Below, one piece after another: positions 1-11,414 of a stretch of DNA of 64,000 bases (positions are counted from its first letter, which is position 1; each line of letters starts with the position of its first letter). The notes beneath the pieces were generated by a model. That model did not search any database. It was not told the origin of the DNA and worked only from the letters and a program-made list of their open reading frames with translations. The DNA comes from Paramacrobiotus metropolitanus. Its lineage: Eukaryota; Tardigrada; Eutardigrada; Parachela; Macrobiotidae. The stretch is taken from positions 1-64,000 of the forward strand of contig NW_026570453.1 in the NCBI RefSeq assembly GCF_019649055.1. Reading direction: 5' to 3'. Position numbers and translations under genes: made by a program.

Positions 1-1490
1 GGCACATACAGTCCTAAATTGTCTTGTTCATCATCACACATTATCACCACGTTGCTGTAGTTGAAGTGTGCCAATAATCTGCCCAAGAACATATCCAGGC
101 TGTAATCAATATAGGGCGAGAACATGGTCAATGTGGGATAGCGCTTCTTGTTGGAGAAACCAAAATCTCCCCATTTGCTGAAAAGACATAAGGCAGTTTA
201 AGGTGAATGCAGATAATTAAACACTTATTTGAGCATAATGCAGTTACCATAATATCCCGAAAATAAGGATTTACCGGTTACTTTGAGCTATTACAAGTAC
301 TTACGTGACTAGCATCTGTTTGTTCCACGCTGCAAAGCACACGTTTGTTGGTTAATGATAACGGTATTCGTTTCGCTCTTCATGCGTACATATTAAATCA
401 TATTTATGTCTAATAAAAAAGGAAAATCAATCGCAAGAGTGGAGCAGCAGTTGCCGTATTGTTAGTGCATTACTGCAGACCTATCTGTATTGTCTGTGTT
501 TTTTTTTCCGCAAAAATTATAACATTATGTGCCGTTGATGCGTAGCTTACTTCTCGCCAGTGCAGCTATGGAGGATGCTGCTGCTGGACATTCTATAACA
601 AACAGCAATTTACAAACATTAGCAGGGACATGTATTTGTCAACTTCAATAACTGTCATATTTTGTTCCGTTTATTACCTGGGCTGAATACCCCCATGACC
701 GGATTACCATCCGCCTCATGGTAAAAATAGCGCGTAATCCAGAATGCTGCTTTTTGATCCATCCCAACGCATGTCGTCACGTTACGGTCATAGATGAGAA
801 CTCTGGTTATATTCAAAGTATCCTTGTAAGGTGCCATATCTTCCTGCGCCTTAGCGATCACGGGACCAGCAAAGCTCAGACTGGTTGGTGTCTTGTCGCC
901 CCATAGAAAAAGCTGCACCAATGCAACGTCCACGGGGGATGTCGTTACGCAGCGGATTACAGCAAAAGCCGAAAAGAGTGCGAAAGGAGGATGCATTGGG
1001 ACGCAGTTACACGACTGACTGATAACCGGGTTCTAAAGTTTCAACACCAGTTACGATAAAAAATACACAAAAAGTTACATCAGAAATTTGTGGTCCTGAA
1101 TTAAGTTACCGGGTCCAAAGATTCCCATAACAGGGTTGCCGGTAGCGATCTTATCGTGATATTTCGTAGCCCACAATGCTGCTTCCTTGTCCATCATGTC
1201 GCAGGTGGTTACATTGCGTGTAAACAACAGGATTCTGGTTATATTCATTAGTGTCTTGTACGGAGCCAAATCTTCCACGGCTTTGGTGAATGCAGGACCA
1301 GCCAGGGTCAGACTGGTTGGAGTTTGATCTCCCACAGGTAAACCTGTACCAACGACACATCCAAGGTAGATGCCGGTACACAGCTAAGTGCAGTGAAAGC
1401 AGATAGGAAAAGGAATGAAGTCCTTTGAAGGCCCACTGGACGAGGGCTGGGATCCATGAGTAATAATGTCACACTGACAACCAGAATCAA
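1..1490 (-). CDS. Secreted ANF-receptor-ectodomain-like protein, 5' part (runs off the window)
   Basis: This is the 5' end of a gene continuing beyond base 1. Two alternative first exons lie in series: exon 1b (1490-1110) and exon 1a (996-678). Both encode a hydrophobic signal-like start, then the first strand of an ANF_receptor domain (VDVALVQ or LDVSLVQ) up to GP-G, and both end in the same phase at a GT donor. Exon 2 (592-551, CPAAASSIAALA), a 25-nt exon 3 near 330-305 (WNKQMLVT) and exon 4 (177-1, YPTLTMFSPYID) follow. Exon 1b has one base missing in a C run at about 1331, breaking its frame; unit 2 is intact at that point. Family assignment is strong from the run of conserved motifs; ligand and function are unknown. 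Confidence 0.8.
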
Positions 1491-2397
1491 GTAATATTGG
1501 GATTTCTACCTGGTAAGATTTTCAAATCGTCAAATTTAGCCGTTATGCATTGAATTTGGTAATAAATGCTGGTTGAGTTTGGTACACAAAGGTGGACAGT
1601 TAAAACCTACTCTAAGGCACAGAGGCATTACTGGAGTTTTGTCAATGATGATCTTTGTCGAATGTCAAGTTTTGTGGTTATTGACATGTTCACCACCTTG
1701 ACTTGTTTGACTTTGTTGGCAGTTCTGTTAAACGCAAAGTTTATGGTGTTTCGACTGGCAGCCGGTCTAATTAACCGGTTGTTACATAACACTAAACATC
1801 AACCGACAAAAGCGCACCAATCCGTACTTTAAGTGAGCTAACGACAATTACATTCTACTGATATATGGACATGGACGACGGCGGTGTATACGACAGGACT
1901 TGTAGCATCCTTTCATTCCTTAACGCATGCATGAATAAACATACAATGCATGAGAAAAAAAAAACAGGTAACTCGTTTAAGCGTACATAGTACACTGCAC
2001 AAACAACTGGTTCTTCGTTCGAAGTTCGCACGGTTTTACTGCTTAAATATTAAATTTATTAACCGCGTGTCGGTTTATGCTTGGTCTTGTCATACACTTA
2101 AGCTGTGGTCCAAGACTTAATACGGGAATCCCTTGTTCATTTTGCAGAGAATCAATAGCAGCAGTAATAAACAATAGCCCCGAAGCGATCTTAATAATCC
2201 TTAACATTACGTGCAGTGTTTTGCGTAATAATACTACCAAAACGTTCAAAAATGTAGCTGACAGTGACTTTTTACCAGCTCCTTACCGTTAAAGTGTGTC
2301 AACGACCAATATCAAAATCGTTATGATAAAAGCGGAACAAAAGCTTCGATGTATCTCTTGCAAGTCAGGATAATGAAGCCGGCAAATAAAATTATGC
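1491..2397. other. Spacer between tandem receptor-like genes
   Basis: This stretch lies between the stop codon of the gene at 2398-6208 and the first exon of the gene running off the left edge. It is AT-rich and should hold the promoter of exon 1b. Short open frames at 1566-1832 and 2043-2292 occur on both strands, show no splice sites or known motifs and change length between the two repeat copies, so I do not call a gene. The same spacer recurs at 6209-7124. Confidence 0.5.
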
Positions 2398-5300
2398 TCA
2401 GGGCATTCCTTTCACCGCTTGGAATAAGTTTACGACAGCGGCTGCAAGCTGCTGATAGTGGTTCCCTTGCTTGCTTGCACCTTGCTCTGAAAATCAAAAC
2501 AAATAGTAACGATAAATTGAATTAATGGCCAGTGTTGTAAGTGACGTTATTCGATTTTTCCCGAATTTTTAGCAGTTATGTATCTGTACACGGCTACATC
2601 GGCGTGTGCTAGGGCGTCCTTCTAAATTGAACAGTTTTTGTCTGTTAAATGCAGCAGCGTATGGAATCAGATTCATTAACTCCAGCCGTAGAAGTATAAA
2701 TTAAACAGCGGCAAAAACAAAATACGCAAATCACATGAAATCCAGTTATAGCTTTTCCCGTTTCGAGGCGCACATACTTATAGCATCGCACTCTGGTTTA
2801 ATTCCACGATAGCCGCATTTTGGTTCATTAGGAGGCGGGCTATTACGGTTGTACCAAACAATCTGACGAGTGCCGTCATCCGCTGGGTCACGAGAAGGTG
2901 TCACGATATTGCGCTTAGCGGAGTAGTCCATTACAGGCTAGAGACATATAGAAATGATAACAGCCGTTCGTAAACAAAACAGCAGTTTGTAAAGTCGGTT
3001 TAATCCACAGAGTACAGCAGCAGAATAGCAGAGTAAAGCGAGAAAAGAGTACCGCGGTAAAGTAAGCCGCATTCCACTGATTCGACATTATTTTAGTCTT
3101 CAGCGTGACGTTCTAACTTCGCATCTCCTAATCAGGATCAGTGGCGAATATAGTTCAAGAAATGGTTCTAGCGCACTGATTAAAGTACCAAAAACATTCC
3201 GGTTTCGGCATTCATCTGGTTCATTGACCAGTCCGTCTCGCGATCGCCATTAGGGCTGATGCTGATATCTTGACCTAAAATGGTGTATGTTCGGTTCCAC
3301 ATCAGCTTGCTAAGCAGGTACCCGTCGTTGGGATCCCGTCCACTGGCTATAGTTTCATTCAACACCTACCCAGTACAGTAGAAGTCACAAACTGAATTTA
3401 GGCAAAAGTGACATTTTGAGAGGCGAACAACTACGATTACCATTTTGGCGCGCTGTTATACTTGTAACTGAGGCAGTCAAACTCTACCACGCTTCTTGAT
3501 TCGAAGAAAGTTGCGAAGCAACCCCGGCTTGTCGAAATCGTCTGGTTGTTAAACAGTTGACCGTTACCTGGGCGTAAATGGCGAGGGCGTAATAGTATGC
3601 CATGGCAAATGGGTTGACCTTTCATACAATGAAGCAGAAATGTTTACAAGATTTTCTTTAATATTAGTGCTGCGTTAGACTGAATATTTTTTTAATAGCG
3701 TATGATCGGTGGTGTTTAATCAGACTTAATTCAGCTTACTTTCTCCCCGGCGGCATATGTATAGCCGGATGTACTTCTAGAGCGCTGTTTTATTTCATCC
3801 GTAACTTTGCGGTATTCGGGTGTGGCATCCGGATTGCGCGGAGATAATACGAAGAGGGAGCGAAAGGCGGTACGGGCATCCTGAGAAGGACACAAAAAAG
3901 CAAAATGAAACGAGCTTTCTGCGGTTCAGCACAGCAGTACTTGCACAGTATTATGCAAGGGAAGAATGCAAAATAAGCTAGAAATCCAAAAACTAGCAGT
4001 GGGCACTGATCTGATTGTTAGTTGCAGCTGGTTCTTACCGCATCGCGTTTATCTCGGTCTCCAGTATTCCAGGTAACGCTGCCGTAAAATTTACTGCGTA
4101 GATAAAGTTCAAGTGTGAAATAAACCTGCAAACCAAAACGAATGATTAGTAGTTTGCACAGTATAAACAGATTCGGTATATTAGTACTCTAATCGCTCAC
4201 ATAATCGCCCTCCGTCATCTTCTTATCAAACGCTGCTAACTGAAAATACACAGCGAAACATTTAAGATATCAGTAATCAGTCACGCTGTTGCAGGCGATG
4301 TCCGCGGATTGGATTACCATGATTGGACGAATCCGGTCGCCATGGGCAATGATGATGATAACTGCAAAGACAGGCTCTTCCGCCATCACGAATTATAAAA
4401 AACACTACAACAACCACACTCGTGGTAAGCTAGCTGAATTGGAAAGTTAGCATAAACAGCACAAGGAACTGCTGCCGGTCGTACGTTACATGCAGTGATG
4501 CAGGTATTACGTCTGTCCAGTCACAAAATTAATGATTGTATTAGCCTGGTTGTAAATGAAGCAGAAAAGCATGTGCTGACAGACTATTGTCACTTACCTC
4601 GAGTCAAAGCTTTTATCTTGTCCAAATAATGCCTGACATTGTACTCGTACGTGGCATTCACATAGAACCGGCTGGCGCTGACATTATACTTCAAACGCAG
4701 CGTGTCGAATACGGATGTACACGTGGGCACATACAGTCCTAAATTGTCTTGTTCATCATCACACATTATCACCACGTTGCTGTAGTTGAAGTGTGCCAAT
4801 AATCTGCCCAAGAACATATCCAGGCTGTAATCAATATAGGGCGAGAACATGGTCAATGTGGGATAGCGCTTCTTGTTGGAGAAACCAAAATCTCCCCATT
4901 TGCTGAAAAGACATAAGGCAGTTTAAGGTGAATGCAGATAATTAAACACTTATTTGAGCATAATGCAGTTACCATAATATCCCGAAAATAAGGATTTACC
5001 GGTTACTTTGAGCTATTACAAGTACTTACGTGACTAGCATCTGTTTGTTCCACGCTGCAAAGCACACGTTTGTTGGTTAATGATAACGGTATTCGTTTCG
5101 CTCTTCATGCGTACATATTAAATCATATTTATGTCTAATAAAAAGGAAAATCAATCGCAAGAGTGGAGCAGCAGTTGCCGTATTGTTAGTGCATTACTGC
5201 AGACCTATCTGTATTGTCTGTGTTTTTTTCCGCAAAAATTATAACATTATGTGCCGTTGATGCGTAGCTTACTTCTCGCCAGTGCAGCTATGGAGGATGC

Positions 5301-6208
5301 TGCTGCTGGACATTCTATAACAAACAGCAATTTACAAACATTAGCAGGGACATGTATTTGTCAACTTCAATAACTGTCATATTTTGTTCCGTTTATTACC
5401 TGGGCTGAATACCCCATGACCGGATTACCATCCGCCTCATGGTAAAAATAGCGCGTAATCCAGAATGCTGCTTTTTGATCCATCCCAACGCATGTCGTCA
5501 CGTTACGGTCATAGATGAGAACTCTGGTTATATTCAAAGTATCCTTGTAGGTGCCATATCTTCCTGCGCCTTAGCGATCACGGGACCAGCAAAGCTCAGA
5601 CTGGTTGGTGTCTTGTCGCCCCATAGAAAAGCTGCACCAATGCAACGTCCACGGGGATGTCGTTACGCAGCGGATTACAGCAAAAGCCGAAAAGAGTGCG
5701 AAAGGAGGATGCATTGGGACGCAGTTACACGACTGACTGATAACCGGGTTCTAAAGTTTCAACACCAGTTACGATAAAAAATACACAAAAAGTTACATCA
5801 GAAATTTGTGGTCCTGAATTAAGTTACCGGGTCCAAAGATTCCCATAACAGGGTTGCCGGTAGCGATCTTATCGTGATATTTCGTAGCCCACAATGCTGC
5901 TTCCTTGTCCATCATGTCGCAGGTGGTTACATTGCGTGTAAACAACAGGATTCTGGTTATATTCATTAGTGTCTTGTACGGAGCCAAATCTTCCACGGCT
6001 TTGGTGAATGCGGGACCAGCCAGGGTCAGACTGGTTGGAGTTTGATCTCCCCACAGGTAAACCTGTACCAACGACACATCCAAGGTAGATGCCGGTACAC
6101 AGCTAAGTGCAGTGAAAGCAGATAGGAAAGGAATGAAGTCCTTTGAAGGCCCACTGGACGAGGGCTGGGATCCATGAGTAATAATGTCACACTGACAACC
6201 AGAATCAA
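2398..6208 (-). CDS. Secreted ANF-receptor-ectodomain-like protein, complete tandem copy
   Basis: This copy has the exon layout of the gene at 7125-10447. Exon 1b is 6208-5828, exon 1a 5714-5400, exon 2 5314-5273, exon 4 4902-4598, and the last exon 2486-2398 ends in TGA. Exons 5-11 lie between 4370 and 2750. They encode IIIIAHGDRIRPIM, AAFDKKMTEGDYV, a MWNRTYTILGQDI block followed by NGDRETDW, and a PKCGYRGIKPEC tail, all typical of natriuretic-peptide-receptor ectodomains. There is no membrane span, kinase-homology or cyclase domain before the stop. Exon 1a is four bases shorter than in the other two copies (single losses in C, A, A and G runs) and exon 1b has lost one A near 6130. Both starts are therefore out of frame as written, most simply through homopolymer errors or recent decay. 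Confidence 0.8.
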
Positions 6209-7124
6209 GTAATATTGGGATTTCTACCTGGTAAGATTTTCAAATCGTCAAATTTAGCCGTTATGCATTGAATTTGGTAATAAATGCTGGTTGAGTTTGG
6301 TACACAAAGGTGGACAGTTAAAACCTACTCTAAGGCACAGAGGCATTACTGGAGTTTTGTCAATGATGATCTTTGTCGAATGTCAAGTTTTGTGGTTATT
6401 GACATGTTCACCACCTTGACTTGTTTGACTTTGTTGGCAGTTCTGTTAAACGCAAAAGTTTATGGTGTTTCGACTGGCAGCCGGTCTAATTAACCGGTTG
6501 TTACATAACACTAAACATCAACCGACAAAAGCGCACCAATCCGTACTTTAAGTGAGCTAACGACAATTACTGTACTTACATTCTACTGATATATGGACAT
6601 GGACGACGGCGGTGTATACGACAGGACTTGTAGCATCCTTTCATTCCTTAACGCATGCATGAATAAACATACAATGCATGAGAAAAAAAAAACAGGTAAC
6701 TCGTTTAAGCGTACATAGTACACTGCACAAACAACTGGTTCTTCGTTCGAAGTTCGCACGGTTTTACTGCTTAAATATTAAATTTATTAACCGCGTGTCG
6801 GTTTATGCTTGTCTTGTCATACACTTAAGCTGTGGTCCAAGACTTAATACGGAAATCTCTTGTTCATTTTGCAGAGAATCATTAGCAGCAGTAATAAACA
6901 ATAGCCCCGAAGCGATCTTAATAATCCTTAACATCACCTGCAGTGTTTTGCGTAATAATACTACCAAAACGTTCAAAAATGTAGCTGACAGTGACTTTTT
7001 ACCAGCTCCTTACCGTTAAAGTGTGTCAACGACCAATATCAAAATCGTTATGATAAAAGCGGAACAAAAGCTTCGATGTATCTCTTGCAAGTCAGGATAA
7101 TGAAGCCGGCAAATAAAATTATGC
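6209..7124. other. Spacer between tandem receptor-like genes (second copy)
   Basis: This is near-identical to 1491-2397, with an 8-base insertion near 6570 and a few substitutions. It holds no gene I can support. It separates the stop codon of the gene at 7125-10447 from exon 1b of the next copy downstream. Confidence 0.5.
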
Positions 7125-10100
7125 TCAGAGCATTCCTTTCACCGCTTGGAATAAGTTTACGACAGCGGCTGCAAGCTGCTGATAGTGGTTCCCTTGCTTG
7201 CTTGCACCTTGCTCTGAAAATCAAAACAAATAGTAACGATAAATTGAATTAATGGCCAGTGTTGTAAGTGACGTTATTCGATTTTTCCCGAATTTTTAGC
7301 AGTTATGTATCTGTACACGGCTACATCGGCGTGTGCTAGGGCGTCCTTCTAAATTGAACAGTTTTTGTCTGTTAAATGCAGCAGCGTATGGAATCAGATT
7401 CATTAACTCCAGCCGTAGAAGTATAAATTAAACAGCGGCAAAAACAAAATACGCAAATCACATGAAATCCAGTTATAGCTTTTCCCGTTTCGAGGCGCAC
7501 ATACTTATAGCATCGCACTCTGGTTTAATTCCACGATAGCCGCATTTTGGTTCATTAGGAGGCGGGCTATTACGGTTGTACCAAACAATCTGACGAGTGC
7601 CGTCATCCGCTGGGTCACGAGAAGGTGTCACGATATTGCGCTTAGCGGAGTAGTCCATTACAGGCTAGAGACATATAGAAATGATAACAGCCGTTCGTAA
7701 ACAAAACAGCAGTTTGTAAAGTCGGTTTAATCCACAGAGTACAGCAGCAGAATAGCAGAGTAAAGCGAGAAAAGAGTACCGCGGTAAAGTAAGCCGCATT
7801 CCACTGATTCGACATTATTTTAGTCTTCAGCGTGACGTTCTAACTTCGCATCTCCTAATCAGGATCAGTGGCGAATATAGTTCAAGAAATGGTTCTAGCG
7901 CACTGATTAAAGTACCAAAAACATTCCGGTTTCGGCATTCATCTGGTTCATTGTCCAGTCCGTCTCGCGATCGCCATTAGGGCTGATGCTGATATCTTGA
8001 CCTAAAATGGTGTATGTTCGGTTCCACATCAGCATGCTAAGCAGGTACCCGTCGTTGGGATCCCGTCCACTGGCTATAGTTTCATTCAACACCTACCCAG
8101 TACAGTAGAAGTCACAAACTGAATTTAGGCAAAAGTGACATTTTGAGAGGCGAACAACTACGATTACCATTTTGGCGCGCTGTTATACTTGTAACTGAGG
8201 CAGTCAAACTCTACCACGCTTCTTGATTCGAAGAAAGTTGCGAAGCAACCCCGGCTTGTCGAAATCGTCTGGTTGTTAAACAGTTGACCGTTACCTGGGC
8301 GTAAATGGCGAGGGCGTAATAGTATGCCATGGCAAATGGGTTGACCTTTCATACAATGAAGCAGAAATGTTTACAAGATTTTCTTTAATATTAGTGCTGC
8401 GTTAGACTGAATATTTTTTTAATAGCGTATGATCGGTGGTGTTTAATCAGACTTAATTCAGCTTACTTTCTCCCCGGCGGCATATGTATAGCCGGATGTA
8501 CTTCTAGAGCGCTGTTTTATTTCATCCGTAACTTTGCGGTATTCGGGTGTGGCATCCGGATTGCGCGGAGATAATACGAAGAGGGAGCGAAAGGCGGTAC
8601 GGGCATCCTGAGAAGGACACAAAAAAGCAAAATGAAACGAGCTTTCTGCGGTTCAGCACAGCAGTACTTGCACAGTATTATGCAAGGGAAGAATGCAAAA
8701 TAAGCTAGAAATCCAAAAACTAGCAGTGGGCACTGATCTGATTGTTAGTTGCAGCTGGTTCTTACCGCATCGCGTTTATCTCGGTCTCCAGTATTCCAGG
8801 TAACGCTGCCGTAAAATTTACTGCGTAGATAAAGTTCAAGTGTGAAATAAACCTGCAAACCAAAACGAATGATTAGTAGTTTGCACAGTATAAACAGATT
8901 CGGTATATTAGTACTCTAATCGCTCACATAATCGCCCTCCGTCATCTTCTTATCAAACGCTGCTAACTGAAAATACACAGCGAAACATTTAAGATATCAG
9001 TAATCAGTCACGCTGTTGCAGGCGATGTCCGCGGATTGGATTACCATGATTGGACGAATCCGGTCGCCATGGGCAATGATGATGATAACTGCAAAGACAG
9101 GCTCTTCCGCCATCACGAATTATAAAAAACACTACAACAACCACACTCGTGGTAAGCTAGCTGAATTGGAAAGTTAGCATAAACAGCACAAGGAACTGCT
9201 GCCGGTCGTACGTTACATGCAGTGATGCAGGTATTACGTCTGTCCAGTCACAAAAATTAATGATTGTATTAGCCTGGTTGTAAATGAAGCAGAAAAGCAT
9301 GTGCTGACAGACTATTGTCACTTACCTCGAGTCAAAGCTTTTATCTTGTCCAAATAATGCCTGACATTGTACTCGTACGTGGCATTCACATAGAACCGGC
9401 TGGCGCTGACATTATACTTCAAACGCAGCGTGTCGAATACGGATGTACACGTGGGCACATACAGTCCTAAATTGTCTTGTTCATCATCACACATTATCAC
9501 CACGTTGCTGTAGTTGAAGTGTGCCAATAATCTGCCCAAGAACATATCCAGGCTGTAATCAATATAGGGCGAGAACATGGTCAATGTGGGATAGCGCTTC
9601 TTGTTGGAGAAACCAAAATCTCCCCATTTGCTGAAAAGACATAAGGCAGTTTAAGGTGAATGCAGATAATTAAACACTTATTTGAGCATAATGCAGTTAC
9701 CATAATATCCCGAAAATAAGGATTTACCGGTTACTTTGAGCTATTACAAGTACTTACGTGACTAGCATCTGTTTGTTCCACGCTGCAAAGCACACGTTTG
9801 TTGGTTAATGATAACGGTATTCGTTTCGCTCTTCATGCGTACATATTAAATCATATTTATGTCTAATAAAAAGGAAAATCAATCGCAAGAGTGGAGCAGC
9901 AGTTGCCGTATTGTTAGTGCATTACTGCAGACCTATCTGTATTGTCTGTGTTTTTTTTCCGCAAAAATTATAACATTATGTGCCGTTGATGCGTAGCTTA
10001 CTTCTCGCCAGTGCAGCTATGGAGGATGCTGCTGCTGGACATTCTATAACAAACAGCAATTTACAAACATTAGCAGGGACATGTATTTGTCAACTTCAAT

Positions 10101-10447
10101 AACTGTCATATTTTGTTCCGTTTATTACCTGGGCTGAATACCCCCATGACCGGATTACCATCCGCCTCATGGTAAAAATAGCGCGTAATCCAGAATGCTG
10201 CTTTTTGATCCATCCCAACGCATGTCGTCACGTTACGGTCATAGATGAGAACTCTGGTTATATTCAAAGTATCCTTGTAAGGTGCCATATCTTCCTGCGC
10301 CTTAGCGATCACGGGACCAGCAAAGCTCAGACTGGTTGGTGTCTTGTCGCCCCATAGAAAAAGCTGCACCAATGCAACGTCCACGGGGGATGTCGTTACG
10401 CAGCGGATTACAGCAAAAGCCGAAAAGAGTGCGAAAGGAGGATGCAT
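7125..10447 (-). CDS. Secreted ANF-receptor-ectodomain-like protein, 12 exons, intact
   Basis: Twelve exons join in phase at GT-AG sites: 10447-10129, 10043-10002, 9782-9758, 9630-9326, 9088-9045, 8966-8928, 8852-8766, 8607-8467, 8345-8295, 8092-7916, 7664-7505 and 7213-7125. They total 1479 nt, or 492 residues. A signal-like N-terminus (MHPPFALFSAFAVIRC) precedes a full ANF_receptor fold with N-glycosylation sequons (NITR, NVTT, NYSN, NVSA), the MWNRTYTILGQDI block with NGDRETDW, and a Pro-rich PPPNEPKCGYRG tail as in receptor guanylate cyclases. After this comes only a short predicted helix (YQQLAAAVVNLFQAV) and a stop. The membrane span and intracellular domains of that family are absent, so I infer a secreted binding protein. 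Exon 1b is missing upstream because the repeat ends at 10510. Confidence 0.88.
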
Positions 10448-10510
10448 TGGGACGCAGTTACACGACTGACTGATAACCGGGTTCTAAAGTTTCAACACCA
10501 GTTACGATAA

Positions 10511-11414
10511 AACTGCCGAAAGTTTGATTGTCGATACTGGTTTGTGTAATGGTTGCTTTTGTATAAGCAACGGGAAACTGACGCGCAGCTCAGTGTTGCG
10601 CTTCAGAACTGAACGTAATTTTTCATGATAGGTTCGGCACTTCCATGAAAATCCTTATAAGCAGTCTTTGTCGGTAAACTTGATGTATACATCTAGCTGG
10701 AGGTTCTTTGCTGGTATTATTTTCGCCATAAGCGGTTTTAGCATAATTCTAAACATTCTGTTAATTGTTAAATACTGCATGATTGCTGATTATAAAGACG
10801 GTGAGTGTATGGCCTCACTTTTTTCTCCAGTAATTCCAAATGGTTTGCTGTCGCAACAAACCGGAACAAGAAGAAAGTGGAGAATTCGATGGCGCTATAG
10901 TAAGTAAACCAAGCAAATTAATTCGTAATTCGTCGGCATTTAAACGGGTTTACCATCGCGTTTCTGCATGATTTATATCCCCTAAACAAGAATGTTTTAA
11001 TTGTTTCATTTATACATTGGTTCAACATAACATAAACTAGTGATAAATGCGAGTTGTCATCATCGCCATTCATCGGGTTCTAAGATTCGTAGCCTAATAT
11101 CGCGCAATTGTGGATATAGTTTTTATGTGGTTTGGTGGTTTTTTTATAATAATATTATTGTATGCGCAGTTTACTTGTCGTGGTAAAAACCGGTAACACA
11201 TTGATAATTGTAATCACTGAAATTTTTTCTGTGCAGTCGATGGCCGTGGATTGACTGGTTCGAATAAATCCGAGGAACATGACGTCGGTTAGGCATTGCG
11301 TACAACATCGTACTAATTAATTTTTATTGCAGGAACGAGCATAACAAAGCAGTGGCTAAAAGATCTGCCAGACTTGTAAATCAATAAACCATGGAGCCGG
11401 GCAGATAAGCTGTC
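10511..11414 (+). other. Spacer with a possible small membrane-peptide gene
   Basis: No long gene is present. From 10683 a plus-strand frame encodes a hydrophobic segment (GIIFAISGFSIILNILLIV). It is followed by a stretch (10846-10901) whose frame VC.R..P.QEE..E.DG.I is shared with a diverged copy at about 20347-20405, also lying upstream of a receptor-like gene. Good-looking splice sites follow: a GTAAGT donor at 10902 and acceptors ending near 11235 and 11331. I could not join the pieces into one clean frame, and the first possible intron would be only about 30 nt. Treat it as a conserved upstream segment that may be a small gene. Confidence 0.25.

Larger units (their letters stand above)
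1..10510. repeat. Tandem duplication, about 4.73-kb unit, 2 copies plus a partial third
   Basis: Base 1 corresponds to 4726 and again to 9454. Unit 1 is 1-4725, unit 2 is 4726-9453, and unit 3 stops matching after about 10510, where new sequence begins. The copies differ by scattered substitutions, a small insertion near 6570, and many one-base differences in homopolymer runs. Each unit carries the 3' exons of one receptor-like gene and the 5' exons of the next, so the repeat junction falls inside exon 4. The similarity indicates recent duplication, or partly an assembly artefact. Confidence 0.95.

Noticed and set aside
2043-2292. Open frames on both strands in the tandem spacer as a small gene
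   Set aside because: Frame length changes between the two copies through neutral differences, and no splice or motif evidence exists.
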